From Nematostella vectensis (taxonomy: Eukaryota; Cnidaria; Anthozoa; Actiniaria; Edwardsiidae): a stretch of 64,000 bases of DNA. Where the stretch lies: positions 19,032,927-19,096,926 of the forward strand of contig NC_064034.1 of the NCBI RefSeq assembly GCF_932526225.1, in the 5' to 3' direction. The notes below the pieces were generated by a model. It ran no database searches. It was not told the origin of the DNA and saw only the letters and a program-made list of their open reading frames with translations. The position numbers were made by a program, and so were the translations under genes. Shown here piece by piece: positions 11,118 through 22,198 of the stretch (position 1 is the first letter of the stretch; each line of letters starts with the position of its first letter).

Positions 11118-13374
11118 ATGGCTGCCTGTATGGACGATGAGCTTGACAACGCTCGTCTCGAGCAGCGTGATGAAGTTACTGTTTTGGAGTCAATTTTCGA
11201 AGACAGCCTTATTCAAGGAGCTAACCCAGACGAGGGCGAAGAGTTAGCCGAAGTGTCGTTTAGCTTGCTCGTGAGAGTTCATGCTCCTGTAGATAACGTG
11301 CTTGTGGAGGCGGTTATCCCAGTACAAGTGGACGAATATGTAGCTAACTCACCGAACCAAGATAGCATTCAAGGGGATAAAAACAAGGGTGATGCAAATG
11401 TGGCTGTGGGGGGTAGTGAGGAGCAGGATGGTTTCAACAAAGGTGATCCTGGTCAGGTGGGTGAGGAGATAAGTCCTGAGGGAGGGGATGTACAGCAGAT
11501 TGGTGTCATTCATGCCAGCATTGAAAAGCCTGCAGAAGAGGAGGGGCTTTTCCCTGGTAGGGAGAAAAGTGATGGAGGACAGCATTTCATTGGTGAGCCA
11601 GAGGGTTCTAGTGTCGCTGCCGCTGTACAAGGAATCAAGCCAAAACTTACTCGCCTCCTGTCAACCAAACACTGGCACATCCAATCAGAAGTCCAAGAGT
11701 TGACACCTATCAATCTCTGGTGCAAGTTTCCCCCACTTTATCCCTCCAAAGACATGCCTCAGTTCAGCCTCAGTTGTCTGTGGTTAACAAGTTTGCAGTT
11801 ACAGGAGCTAGCTAAACAGCTGGTCCGTATATGGGAGGAAAATACTAACATGCCTATTGTCTTCTTGTGGGCTGATTGGCTAAGTAATGAAGCTTGGGAG
11901 TTTTTGTATCTTGATCAGCACTTGATACTCAGGGAAGATGAAGGAGAAAAAGAAAGGATTGAAACCCCCTATTTTGCTATTGCTGCCAAGATCCCACTAG
12001 AGATGGCATTACTGGAGATCTTTGAGAATGATTTAAAATTCAAAAGAGAACAGTTCCTGCGATCAAGACACAGCTGTGACATCTGCATAGAGGAACTGGA
12101 TGCTGACAGCTTCTGTCTGCTTGATGAATGTGGGCATTACTGCTGTGTAGAATGCATGAGATATCATTGTGAGATGCATGTCAAGAATGGTACTGTAATG
12201 CAACTACTCTGTCCCATCCACAAATGTGAAGTGCCAATCTCACCATACACTTTACAAGAAGTCCTCCCTGAAGACCTATACACAAGATATGAACGCCTGA
12301 TGCTCAGCAAAACACTAGATTTGATGGGAGATATCTACTATTGCCCTCGATGCCATTCGGCTGTGGTCGCAGACGAGGAAGAGTCATCTCATCTTGCCCA
12401 TTGTGCCGTTTGCTTCTATGCTTTCTGCACGGAGTGCCAGGCCGCTTGGCACCATGGAAAGTCCTGCGACGATGAAGAGCTCCCAAAAACAGATCAAAAA
12501 AAGGAAAAAGTAAAAAATAGAAAGAAGAAAAAACTAACAGATGATTCCGAAGATAGTGATTATGGTCAAGCAGGAAATGGAAGGTATATGAGTAGCAGGG
12601 CCTTTATTCTGGCCATGAAAAGATGCGGGACTTATCGCTCTTGTCCAGCATGCAAAGTAGTCGTTGAGAAGACCACTGGATGTGACATGATGACTTGCTC
12701 TCAATGCAGAGCAAACTTCTGCTGGAGATGTGGTGAGTTTCTTTAACTTAGTACCCTTAATTCACAGAATTGCGGAACATTGGGTTGGTTCCCTTTGTAG
12801 CAGATATGGACCAGAGGGTGGGGCAGGGGATTTGGTTCCACAAGATTTGATTCAACTTACTACAATCTTATTAATTTAAGATAGCTAAAAAAATAGATCT
12901 TATATATCTTTTTAACCCCCTCCCCCATCCCACCCAGTTACATCCCTAAACCCCCCTTAATATTTATTTTTTTGTTCCTTGGCCCTATGTTGGAAATGTA
13001 ACCTAACCTGTTGCTTAACATTTATGACAAAATAACTTACATATTTTGATTGATTTTAAGGTAACCGAATCTCCAGCTACTCTCATTTTAGTGAATGCAA
13101 CACATCTCCTCCAATTTTAAGGAGAATGCCCCCAAGAGGACCTTCTAAAGGTGAACAAATCGAGGCTGAATTTAAAAAGAATAACCCAGGAGCACAGTTG
13201 CATTATAAGAACTGTGGTCGTTGCAAACAGAAAAATTTAAAACAGCAGAAGAATAACTTCATGCGATGCTGGGCGTGTAAAACGCAGTTTTGCTATCAAT
13301 GTGGCAAAACAATAGAAAATGGAATCAAGCATTTTGTAGCACCGAGCCCTTGCTCACAGCACTCAGATGACTAG
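11118..13374 (+). CDS. RNF14: RNF14-type RWD/RBR E3 ubiquitin ligase
   Basis: Two exons (11118-12732 and 13061-13374), 642 residues. The ATG in AAAATGGCTGCC is used. An N-terminal RWD domain begins at about residue 10 (EVTVLESIF) and resumes at about 190-275 after an acidic low-complexity insert. RING1 starts at Cys320 (CDICIEEL), IBR near Cys409 (YYCPRCHSAVV) and RING2 at Cys509. Cys522 (TTGCDMMTC) aligns with the catalytic cysteine of RBR ligases. A Lys-rich linker separates IBR and RING2. After RING2 the second exon carries a further Cys module (CGRCKQKN ... CWACKTQFCYQCGK) ending in a His/Cys cluster, as I recall from RWD-RBR homologues including plant ones. Expected activity: E2-to-Cys-to-substrate ubiquitin transfer in cytosol or nucleus. 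Its length exceeds human RNF14 (474) because of the insert and C-terminal module. Confidence 0.88.
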
Positions 13375-13437
13375 ATGAATGTGGGATTGTGTGTAAAAAT
13401 ACACTGACTGTGGGATTGTGTGTAAAAATACACTGAC
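13375..13437 (+). repeat. Two-copy tandem repeat in RNF14-like 3' UTR
   Basis: GTGGGATTGTGTGTAAAAAT followed by ACACTGACT occurs twice in direct tandem immediately after the stop codon (period about 31 bp). Confidence 0.75.
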
Positions 13438-13913
13438 TGACAGCGGGAGACTTGATCTGTCAAAGAGCAAGTGTCAATTTGCAAATATTGGAATTAGAAT
13501 TTAAAAGTTAAAATTAAATAGCTTTGTCAATTATTTATTACAACCTAATAAGATGTCATTTTTTAAACAATTCATGTAACTATTTACAAATTATTTACAA
13601 GAACAAATACAGCACAAAATATATAATTTTTACAGCAAAACTAATTTTGCTCAATGGAATAATTTAGTAAAGGACCTTATAGTACTTTAACCTTCATGTT
13701 TGACCTATTGCCTAGAAGAATTAGCAGTCATTGAGAAAACGACAGGCGGTCCAATGGCTCTAGGTTTGTTTGGGCATAATGACAAATCTCACCACGATGG
13801 CAGGATTGTAACGGTGGGGGTGCACAGCCATGCCACTACTAGTCATTTCCTTATAATGTCAGAAAAAAAACTTCCTGCTTTTGTTAGCCTCCTGAGTCTT
13901 TGGACATAGGAAA
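13438..13913. other. Convergent 3' region of RNF14-like gene and WDPCP
   Basis: AT-rich and non-coding. AATAAA-type signals are present on both strands, including TTTATT at about 13533, which reads AATAAA on the minus strand. No gene is seen. Confidence 0.45.
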
Positions 13914-14059
13914 ACATCATACTTCAAAGTGTTTAACTTGATGTAGGTATGACAACATAATGCAGTATCATACGACTCCAAAGTGTACATCATACTTCAA
14001 AGTGTTTAACTTGATGTAGGTATGACAACATAATGCAGTATCATACGACTCCAAAGTGT
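13914..14059 (-). repeat. 73 bp tandem duplication covering the WDPCP stop codon
   Basis: A 73 bp unit containing ACTTCAAAGTGTTTAACTTG and ATCATACGACTCCAAAGTGT occurs twice (first copy from about 13914, second from about 13987). The gene-proximal copy contains the last codons and TGA of WDPCP (stop at 14041-14043). The distal copy repeats those codons in the 3' flank. Confidence 0.85.
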
Positions 14060-15872
14060 ACTATCTTGAGTGCTCCGCCTGGGGTTCCTGTGGATCCAGT
14101 TGGTGTGTTGGGATCACTTGAGGCCTGGTGACTAGGTCCTCCACTTCCTGTAGTTGAAAGTACTGCAGTGAGTATTTGTATAAAGGGCCAAGAGTGAAGA
14201 CCGACAGGCTTTTCAAAATCTCTCAACTCCTTCCTCCTCCCATGTTATGACACTTTTCCCTCCTCCCTCTATTCCATCCCAATTTTTCCTTCACCCTAAT
14301 TCAATCCTCTCCCTTCCTTATTAGATCCGCTAGTGCTTTCCATCCCCCTCCCTATACCAAGCAGGACAGAAGGGTTTCTGAAGATCCCACCTTTGGCATT
14401 GCTTCTGACAGGTGTGCTATGACTAGCAGGCCCTCTCCCTTGATGTTGGGATGGGGCGTGGTCATGGGGTAATGAGTAGTCTAGGTCATGCTGTGTGCCA
14501 CTGGGTGCCAGCCCATCTTCATCCTCGGGAGGGTAGTCTTCCTCATAGGACTCCTCGTCACATGATTCCCCAGTGTCTGGAAGAACATGCAGTATTTTAG
14601 CACGAGCAAGCATGTAGAGTTTACTTGCTGGTAGTGCTTTAAGAGGTAAAAACTGAGGGAGTACTGCTGATAATGTAACACATAAAAAGACATATTTTTG
14701 GTCAAAATATATCACCTAGTTTTATTGCATTAGACAAAATGAGGAATGCTTTAACATAGGGGCACATCTAAAGTTAAAGTAAAATTTTGTAGGAGCATTC
14801 TTTTTCGAAAAAGATGAATGATAAATAACTAACCTGATGTTGGCTCGCTGTCAATCTGTATTGCCCGTTGCTTGGCAACACCCGCAAGAGCACAATTCCC
14901 AACATCTGCTGCAAGGTAGTGGATATCCTGAAATGAAACAAAATGGAAACCAGCTTAATCAGAGCATTGCAAATGTTAAAATTTCCAACAAAACATTCAT
15001 GTCTAGAATTCAAAATGAGTGCTCCAAACACTGTCAAGCTTCATGGTTGGACGCAAATAATAGTAATTTTGTTGAACTGATCATGAGATGCATGCCATAA
15101 CTAACCATAAACAAATCCTTTGCCCCAATGTCTACAGCCAAGAGAAAAGCCTTCTCAAATCGCTTGTACCTGGAAAAAATACATTTTAAATCTGTACAAA
15201 GTTTACCAGTAGTCACAATGCATAATCCACCATTTCTCACCTGAGCAGATGATGGAAAAATCTTCGGGACAGTCGACTGATTGGGTCCCGGTACTGCAGG
15301 ACTGTTACATCCGACAGGGGGCGTGAGGGTGCATAGAAGCTCCCCAGGGTCTCCTCCAGAAGCCCCTCACGGATGGGGTTCAGTGGCAGCTTGAGGAGAT
15401 AGTTCATGATAAGGGACATGCAAGCAAAGCATGTGTTACCTTCTGTGTTCCAGTTCATGCTGTTCAGGAAGTTCACAGCCTAGGAGATGAAGTCAAGTTA
15501 TACAGGGTCACTAACCGACCCACTGATCATTCATTTGGCCTGCACTGGCCCAATGTCACAGCATGGACATACAGTAGGAGATGTTTCATAATATCCAAAA
15601 TGGCCTTATTACCACCCGTTTCCAAATAGGGCAAAGGAAAGATGTCCAAGGACATACAATAATGATCATGACCTAAAGCATGTACAGCATATCAGTACAC
15701 TGTATGAAAAGCTAAAAGGTCAAATGTAAGCATTATTAAAATGGCCTATCTTGGTGGTGAACAACAGCATGCTGTTAAAATATGAAAAGCAAACACTTCT
15801 CCTCCCATTACTCAGTTACATTGCTTAAATGCAATACTATTTAAACCAGCTTTCGATGGATTAGACCCACCA

Positions 15873-15927
<55 letters not shown>

Positions 15928-18900
15928 ATTTTAATTGGAGATTACCATTGACAGCTTACCTCCTCCCCCTGACTGTGTTTGATGTATTCAGAGGTTAATT
16001 CCACACACCCCAGTTTACCGTGACTCATGACACCCAACTCAACTCTCAGGAGACAAAGGGGACCCCTGTGTAACATGCAAAGTGAAATCTTATTAGAGGA
16101 AATTAGACATTTAAAATATCCATAAGTGCATACAAAAAATTGCAAACAAAATTTGGGAACCTTAATTACAGTATTGCTAAAAAGCTACAACATTTTGTCA
16201 CTTCATGAAGGCACCCAGAAAAGTGGAAAGGAAGAGAGGGCTAAACTCCCCCAGATTCAACTGGGGGAGTTGAATGTAGTAGCGTGTCAAAGATGGCAAG
16301 AGAAGAATGGGCTTCAGCCCCCTAGCCCCTCCCTCTCTGCACCCCTGAACCCCTTCCTCTCTGCACCCCCCCAGCCCCTCCCTCTCTGCACCCCCTAGCC
16401 CCTCCCTCTCTGCACCCCCAAGCCCCTCCCTCTCTGCACCCCCTAGCCCCTCCCTCTCTGCACCCCCAAGCCCCTCCCTCTCTGCACCCCCTAGCCCCTC
16501 CCTCTCTGTACCCCCAAGCCCCTCCCTCTCTGCACCCCCTAGCCCCTCCCTCTCTGCACCCCCAAGCCCCTCCCTCTCTGCACCCCCGAGACCCTCTCCT
16601 CTGCACCCCCACGCCTCTCCTCTCCAGCTCCAGGTTAAAAAAATAGACTTCAAGGCGAGATCTGTTAGTAATCTTTAAATAAATTTGGCCAGGATTTTAT
16701 TTTCTAGTTTGTCCAACATATGTTAACACTTGTGTGGTGGATTCAAACAAGAGGAAATTTGGCTGGATTTCACAAAACCCCTACCCCTCCTTATATACAT
16801 ACCTGTCAATTATGATGACCAGGTTGTCATGGCAACCAACACTACTTTCAGTAATGTTACTAACAGGTGCTTCACATGACCAGGACACTTTATCCAGCTT
16901 GATGGTATCCCTACAAATAAACATAGAATTCCATTAGAGATTGTTATTTACACCATCACTGCAACAGCCTATACCCTAGAGGGCTCAATGCAATGTGAAG
17001 TAGAACTTAGGGATAGTATGTGTGTAGGTTAGGGCTCACTGCAATGTGCAGTAGAACTTAAGGGAAGTATGTGTGTAGGTTAGGGCTCACTGCAATGTGC
17101 AGTAGAATTTACGGGAAGTATGTGTGTTGTAGAACTTACGGGAAGTATTTGAGTAGTAGAACCTATGGGAAGTACAGTATGTGTGTAGTAGGGCTTACGG
17201 GAAGTGTGTGTGTGGTAAAACTTACGGGAAGTATGTGTGTAGGTTCAGGACACTTTGTGGCTGAGGGTTCTCTGACAGGAGCTGGATCATAACAGGAGCT
17301 AGGGCCATGTCAAATACCTAAAACAAATTGATTTTTAAATGTTAAAATGTGAGATTATTAAAAAGTTTTGGATAAAGAAGAACATAACAAAGCAAGGCAT
17401 GATTGATATTACATGTTCCTGTTCACTGAACCATTAGTTCCTGTTCACTGAACCATCTTTTTGCAAATGTCAAAAATATGGTTCTTTTTGGGAATGTTTT
17501 GTGAGCATTGTGCATTGTTTCAGAGCTGTACTGTACCTGGATTTCTCCTCTTGCACTGCAGACAAGTATGATAGCATCAGCGGGGTGCCAACGGATGTGG
17601 TGAGGTGTCTAGAACAGAGAATAGCCAGGGTCACATACAAAGAACAACTACTGGTAAAAATGAAATACACTCAGCTCTAAATAGGACATTACCAAAATAA
17701 TACAAGTGTCGAGAACTGAACTTACAACTGCTGCTTTTGTCATTTGGGTGATTTTCCTATGGCCATCATACAACATCTAAAAAACACAAATTTTGGAAAG
17801 AGATTTTGAACACAACCGGTACATAAGTATGATCAAGGTGGGGGAGTCAGAAGCAAGTTAAAGGGTCAATGGTACATTCGCTACACTCGGTTACATAGAC
17901 TAAAATCGCCGCGCGTCTTTCAACTTGGTTCCGTGGCCCAGTGGTTAGCACCTTTGGCTCGTAAGCAAGCGCTTTGGGTTCAATTCCCGGCCGAGTCCTT
18001 TTTTATTTTTATTTTCTTCAAAACTCCAGTTTTAATTTTCTTTGTTCTTTTTTTCCAAGAGATTTTAAAAAAACTTTCGACATTTTGTAGAATAAAATGC
18101 AATTTTTATATGTTTTTCGAGAATAAAAATATATGGCGAAAAAACAAGATGGCGGCCATTTCCGCACGAGAACATGTTAATTTTGAACATTTTACAACAA
18201 ATGTAAAAGAAATTTCACTCAAAATTTTGATATTACCATTCTTAACAACTTAGTGCATGAGATTTTTGATTTTTAAAGAAATGAAAAAGTTATTACCAAA
18301 TATGTGGTTTTCGAAGAACATAAATATTCGCCATTTCTTGCAGTATCAAAATTTCGCAAATCCGATGCATGAAGTTTAAGAAATTAGTGATGTTAAAATA
18401 TTTCTGCAAAAAAAATATGTTAGATTTAAACAGTAGCTTCTCCGACACGTTTTTCTGTTCTGGGTCACGTGACCAGGGAGGGGTCAGATGGCGTCATCAC
18501 TTGTGTCATTTATGTCTAAAACACTTGTGTTGAAAGTTCCAAGAGATTTGACAAAAAACAGAAGCTTTTATAAAACAAACAAATTTATCTAGCAACCGAC
18601 TCAAAAGATAGTACCATAGGCCCTTAACACTACAAAAACCAGCATAATCATTCCATCAGTGCTTCTGTACTTGCTTACCACTGCCATATTAGTCAAGTAC
18701 AGAAGCCACAAAAGAGAAAAGGGCTGTCTATAGCTGGCAGGGGGAAACTCCCCGAAGTAGATCAGATCAGAAGTTCTCACCAATGTGCCATCTTGACATC
18801 CCAGGAGCAACTTGTCCTCTGCATGATTCCGCGCTTGGACGGCTACAGGAGCTGAAGATACATGGCACAAGCCATCAATAAACAATGGTTTGCATGACAA

Positions 18901-21900
18901 CAGTGTCTGATAAGGGAGTCTTACCATTTATAGGGATCGTTGTAACAGTAACCCTTTCAATCTGCCAAAGCAATGTGAGAAATAAGGTTACCTTGAAGTA
19001 AAAATAAATCCATTTGAAATATTACTACTTGAATTGCCATTTATGTATGCCGTGCTCCATTCTAGAGTGAATTCCATAACTTTTGGCTGACACCAAGACA
19101 TGGCGTGATTAGGATTAATGGATATAATATGTGTAAGTCAGCAAAAAGTGGGGGTGAGAATTCAACGTGTTCACTCCTGCTATGCCAGCCCCTGAGAAAG
19201 TATGCAAATTGAAAACTTACTTTGTTTTTAGTGTACTCATAAATGCAGTTATCAATACTGGAATCATCTGAGCCAGGAAGTGACTGTTCGACAGTGTGTA
19301 CATGATGTGGCTGATTAAAACTGAAAGGGAACAGAAGAAGCTAAGAAATCATGTGACTTTTTTGGTGGCAAACTCATTGACAAATTTTATTTTCTGTGAG
19401 AATAGAGTAAGTCACCTGTGTAAAGTACATCCTAATATATTAACATAGCAAAAGTCTTTATACCGTGAAATCAAAGTTATCGCTTCTTGTTTATTTAGGG
19501 TAACTGTTGATGAGAATATTGCTATATAGAGTATGGCTAATTACAGTTCCACTGTATAGTTCATTTAAGCTTATCATTTTTTTCTTTACCTAAATGCAAC
19601 ATGAACTGGGTCACATTCTGTTCTGCAGTAACACAAGATTTCAAGCTTGGACCTGATATAAGAAAAAAGGATTAACTTTCTGCTAAGATCTAGAGAGTTA
19701 TTTATCTTTGCTCTTACCCACTTATGCCAAATATAATTATGTTGGAGCGATCCCTCTCCCCTGTCAAAGGAGACCATGGCCATGCCTCTTCATTCTGTGT
19801 CGCCCACCAAACAAGTACCTAACATATAATCACAAGTCAGAGAAAAATCTGCTTCAAAGAAATTGGTCAGGGATGTCAATCTCTGGGCTTGACAAATAGA
19901 TTATTGAGATTTCAGAAATTTCTTTGCAATTATTTTGTTAATAAAGGGTTCCTTACTAATTCACACAACACAACATATAACAATGTTGTTTTCTAATAAG
20001 TGAAAAATTGGAGAAATCTGAACCAAACCCAGGAGACACAGGTACAAGGCCAAAATGTGTGATGTCTGGGGAGATGTAGGATAGTTCCTTTTTTAAATAC
20101 ATTGTAGCCTTATCAGAATTACCATTTCTTGCCGCTGGTTGACAGATAACCTGCGATCAATCTTTTTATTTGGTGGTCCAGGGAGCTCAGCAAATGACAT
20201 CTGATACCAAAAGATATTAATTACAGAAAGGTGGTGGATAGAGTATAACTACATACCAATAAGAAAAATGGAGGGTAACCCAACCTTAGGGTCTAATGCA
20301 GATAACCTCTCCAGCTTCTTGAAGTCCAGGCTTGGCTTCTTTCCAAGAGAAACAAAGAAAAGCTTTGCTTTGTCTTTGAAGGAAAATATGACAAAACTAT
20401 CTGTCAAAACAGCTGAAATAAAAAAAATAGAACTTGTAGCTACATGGCTTTTTTTTTTCATTGGGTACTAAAAAGCTTCCCTTTCAAAACAATTTTTTAG
20501 TTACATACCGTGACAGACATGATCTGGTATTTTGCCCACTAGCGACTTATCAATCAACACTTTCTCTAGATCTCCAGAGTTTTGGGACACCAGAAATGAG
20601 AGTAACGTCCCATTACTGAGCAATAACTAAAACAAAACATATATATTATTACAGTATTTAGTTTCTCTACTATTTAAGTCAGTTACAGTAGTTACATTAA
20701 AAAAAAATGAGTATTTTATAAAACTCATGATCACTATCATGCAACATGACAATCAAACCTGAAAGTTGTTGTTGATAAAAATACTTTAATGGCTTATGAT
20801 TAATAATTTTACTCGCCACATCCCATAAACATCAGAAGTATTGAATTAGAATTATGTGGATTTGATGGATCACAGAGGCCAGAACGTGTTTTATCAACTG
20901 GAAATTGCTAAGCATAAGACCAACAGGGTTTCTTGTGAATACCTGGAAATTTCTTAGGGTTCTCCATCGCGTACAGATCACTGAATAATTTTGTAAGCAT
21001 TCCTGTGAGAACAATCAAAATAAGATCAAGTAAGAATTTTTTTCCAAAGCAACACCATTACACTGGCAAAACCATAATAATAATAATAATAATAATAACA
21101 ATAATAATTGCATACACACTTTTTGCAAGGGTTGCTATAAGTTCAGATGAATTCTCTCACAAAAGTTTATGGTACCTCACACTCCTTCAGGTTGTCTCTA
21201 AGCCTGTCCGGTCTCTTGTTCCTTGGTGTCCAGGCAATTCCTCGCTCCTCTGCCCACTGTCTCTTGAGTTGTGCAAGCTTGTCTTCATTTCCTGACGTAG
21301 GGGTGCATCAGTAAGGTCATCAGTAAAAATACCAGATTTAGATTTAAAAAAACAGAGTACTTCATCATGGTTTTTACATTTGATCCAAATTCCGTGCTGT
21401 CAAAACCCTTTTGTTTGGTTTAGCAAATATCACATTACACTATATCCTTTTTTTCTTTCCCCTAAAAAGGGAAATTTTGACCAGAGAAATCAGCAAAACT
21501 GCTAAACCTATTTTTAGTATAATTTTTCCTGTCAAATTCATTTAACATAATCAAAAACACACCTGATGATTTGTCGTGATAACAGTGACTCCCGATATCT
21601 ATACCTGGAAAAGAGGTTATAAATGATAAGGCAAATTTTAAGCATTCTTATGTTGGTATGAACAAAATAACAACAACAACAACAACAAAACTATTAACAC
21701 TTCGCATCCCACAAACGTACAGCAATAGCTATAGGATAAACAGCAATAATAACAACATCAATTAGTAAAAGACAACACAGGGTCCTTTTACTGCGACCAT
21801 ACAATGCATAAGTTTGCTTAAAATTTAAAACTAATGTAAAATCTGGCGGTATTTTGGTGTTGTCTCCCCAAACACGAAAACGAACTCACCGACACCAGGC

Positions 21901-21950
21901 GCTAACTTCTTCAAAGTCCAGAAATGGACCTGCCCAAGTAAGCTTGCCAT
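14041..21950 (-). CDS. WDPCP: WDPCP / fritz, planar cell polarity and ciliogenesis effector
   Basis: 22 exons join in consistent phase to 708 residues (human about 746). From the 5' end: 21950-21890, 21604-21563, 21291-21176, 21002-20943, 20626-20509, 20412-20285, 20200-20123, 19818-19718, 19652-19590, 19320-19221, 18961-18925, 18851-18781, 17776-17726, 17608-17537, 17317-17226, 16910-16803, 16065-15960, 15479-15241, 15169-15106, 14927-14834, 14576-14358, 14147-14041. It opens VHFWTLKK, carries [44 protein letters not shown], the most conserved block [38 protein letters not shown], and ends LKIVHFGVV, all close to human WDPCP. The family acts with CPLANE proteins at the basal body to recruit IFT-A and organise septins. 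The N-terminal half is a WD-type propeller. A divergent low-complexity stretch precedes the conserved C terminus. It shares a promoter with NCDN. Confidence 0.93.
15868..15926. repeat. (AAAT)n microsatellite
   Basis: A run of about 14 AAAT units lies inside a WDPCP intron, just before exon 15960-16065. Confidence 0.9.
16320..16612. repeat. CT-rich minisatellite of about 22 bp in a WDPCP intron
   Basis: About 13 units of the type CCCTCCCTCTCTGCACCCCC alternate between CTAG and CAAG spacers, giving a two-unit higher-order pattern. It creates long antisense ORFs made only of repeated Gly/Cys/Arg/Glu words, which are not genes. Confidence 0.9.
16985..17240 (-). repeat. Degenerate tandem repeats carrying copies of the WDPCP exon 15 donor
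   Basis: At least six copies of a unit read on the minus strand as ACACACATACTTCCC-GTAAGT lie in a row (about 17055, 17109, 17133, 17160, 17193 and 17219). The first in transcription order, at 17226/17225, is the donor used in the model. Several others keep GTAAGT or a close variant. Confidence 0.7.
17927..17998 (+). tRNA. tRNA-Thr(CGU)-like sequence, probably a pseudogene or SINE head
   Basis: GGTTCCG at the start pairs with CGAGTC-type sequence at the end in six of seven acceptor positions, counting wobble pairs. There is an A-box-like TGGCCCAGTGG, a loop CTCGTAA with CGT as anticodon, and a B box GGTTCAATTCC. A T-rich tract follows, like a Pol III stop. The anticodon stem has a mismatch and the D stem is poor, so function is doubtful. 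It lies in a WDPCP intron on the opposite strand. Confidence 0.4.
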
Positions 21951-22198
21951 TTTCACACTTCTATTTAACAGCTAAGTCTCACATTTTTGTCAGTTGAATG
22001 CCAGGAAATTCCATCTGCATTTTGTTTATCAAACTGACAACACTTTGAGGCGCCATTTTGATTCCAATATCGAGCCCGTGGTGTTCAAGCAGCGGATAAC
22101 ATTTTAAAAGCACGTGTCAAGATGGCGACCGTAACGTGAAGACGTACAGTTGACGTTTCTAACGAAAATTCGCCTTTACACTTACTCATTCGTTCAAA
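21951..22198. promoter_or_regulatory. Bidirectional promoter between WDPCP and NCDN
   Basis: Only 248 bp separate the two divergent start codons. It contains a YY1-like AAGATGGCGAC at 22119-22129, the same core inverted (GCGCCATTTT) at about 22050-22059, and an E-box CACGTG at 22111. No TATA box is seen. This composition is typical of broadly expressed divergent genes. Confidence 0.6.

Noticed and set aside
16198-16653. 151- and 96-residue minus-strand ORFs of repeated Gly-Cys-Arg-Glu words
   Set aside because: Pure translation of the intronic 22 bp minisatellite in WDPCP.
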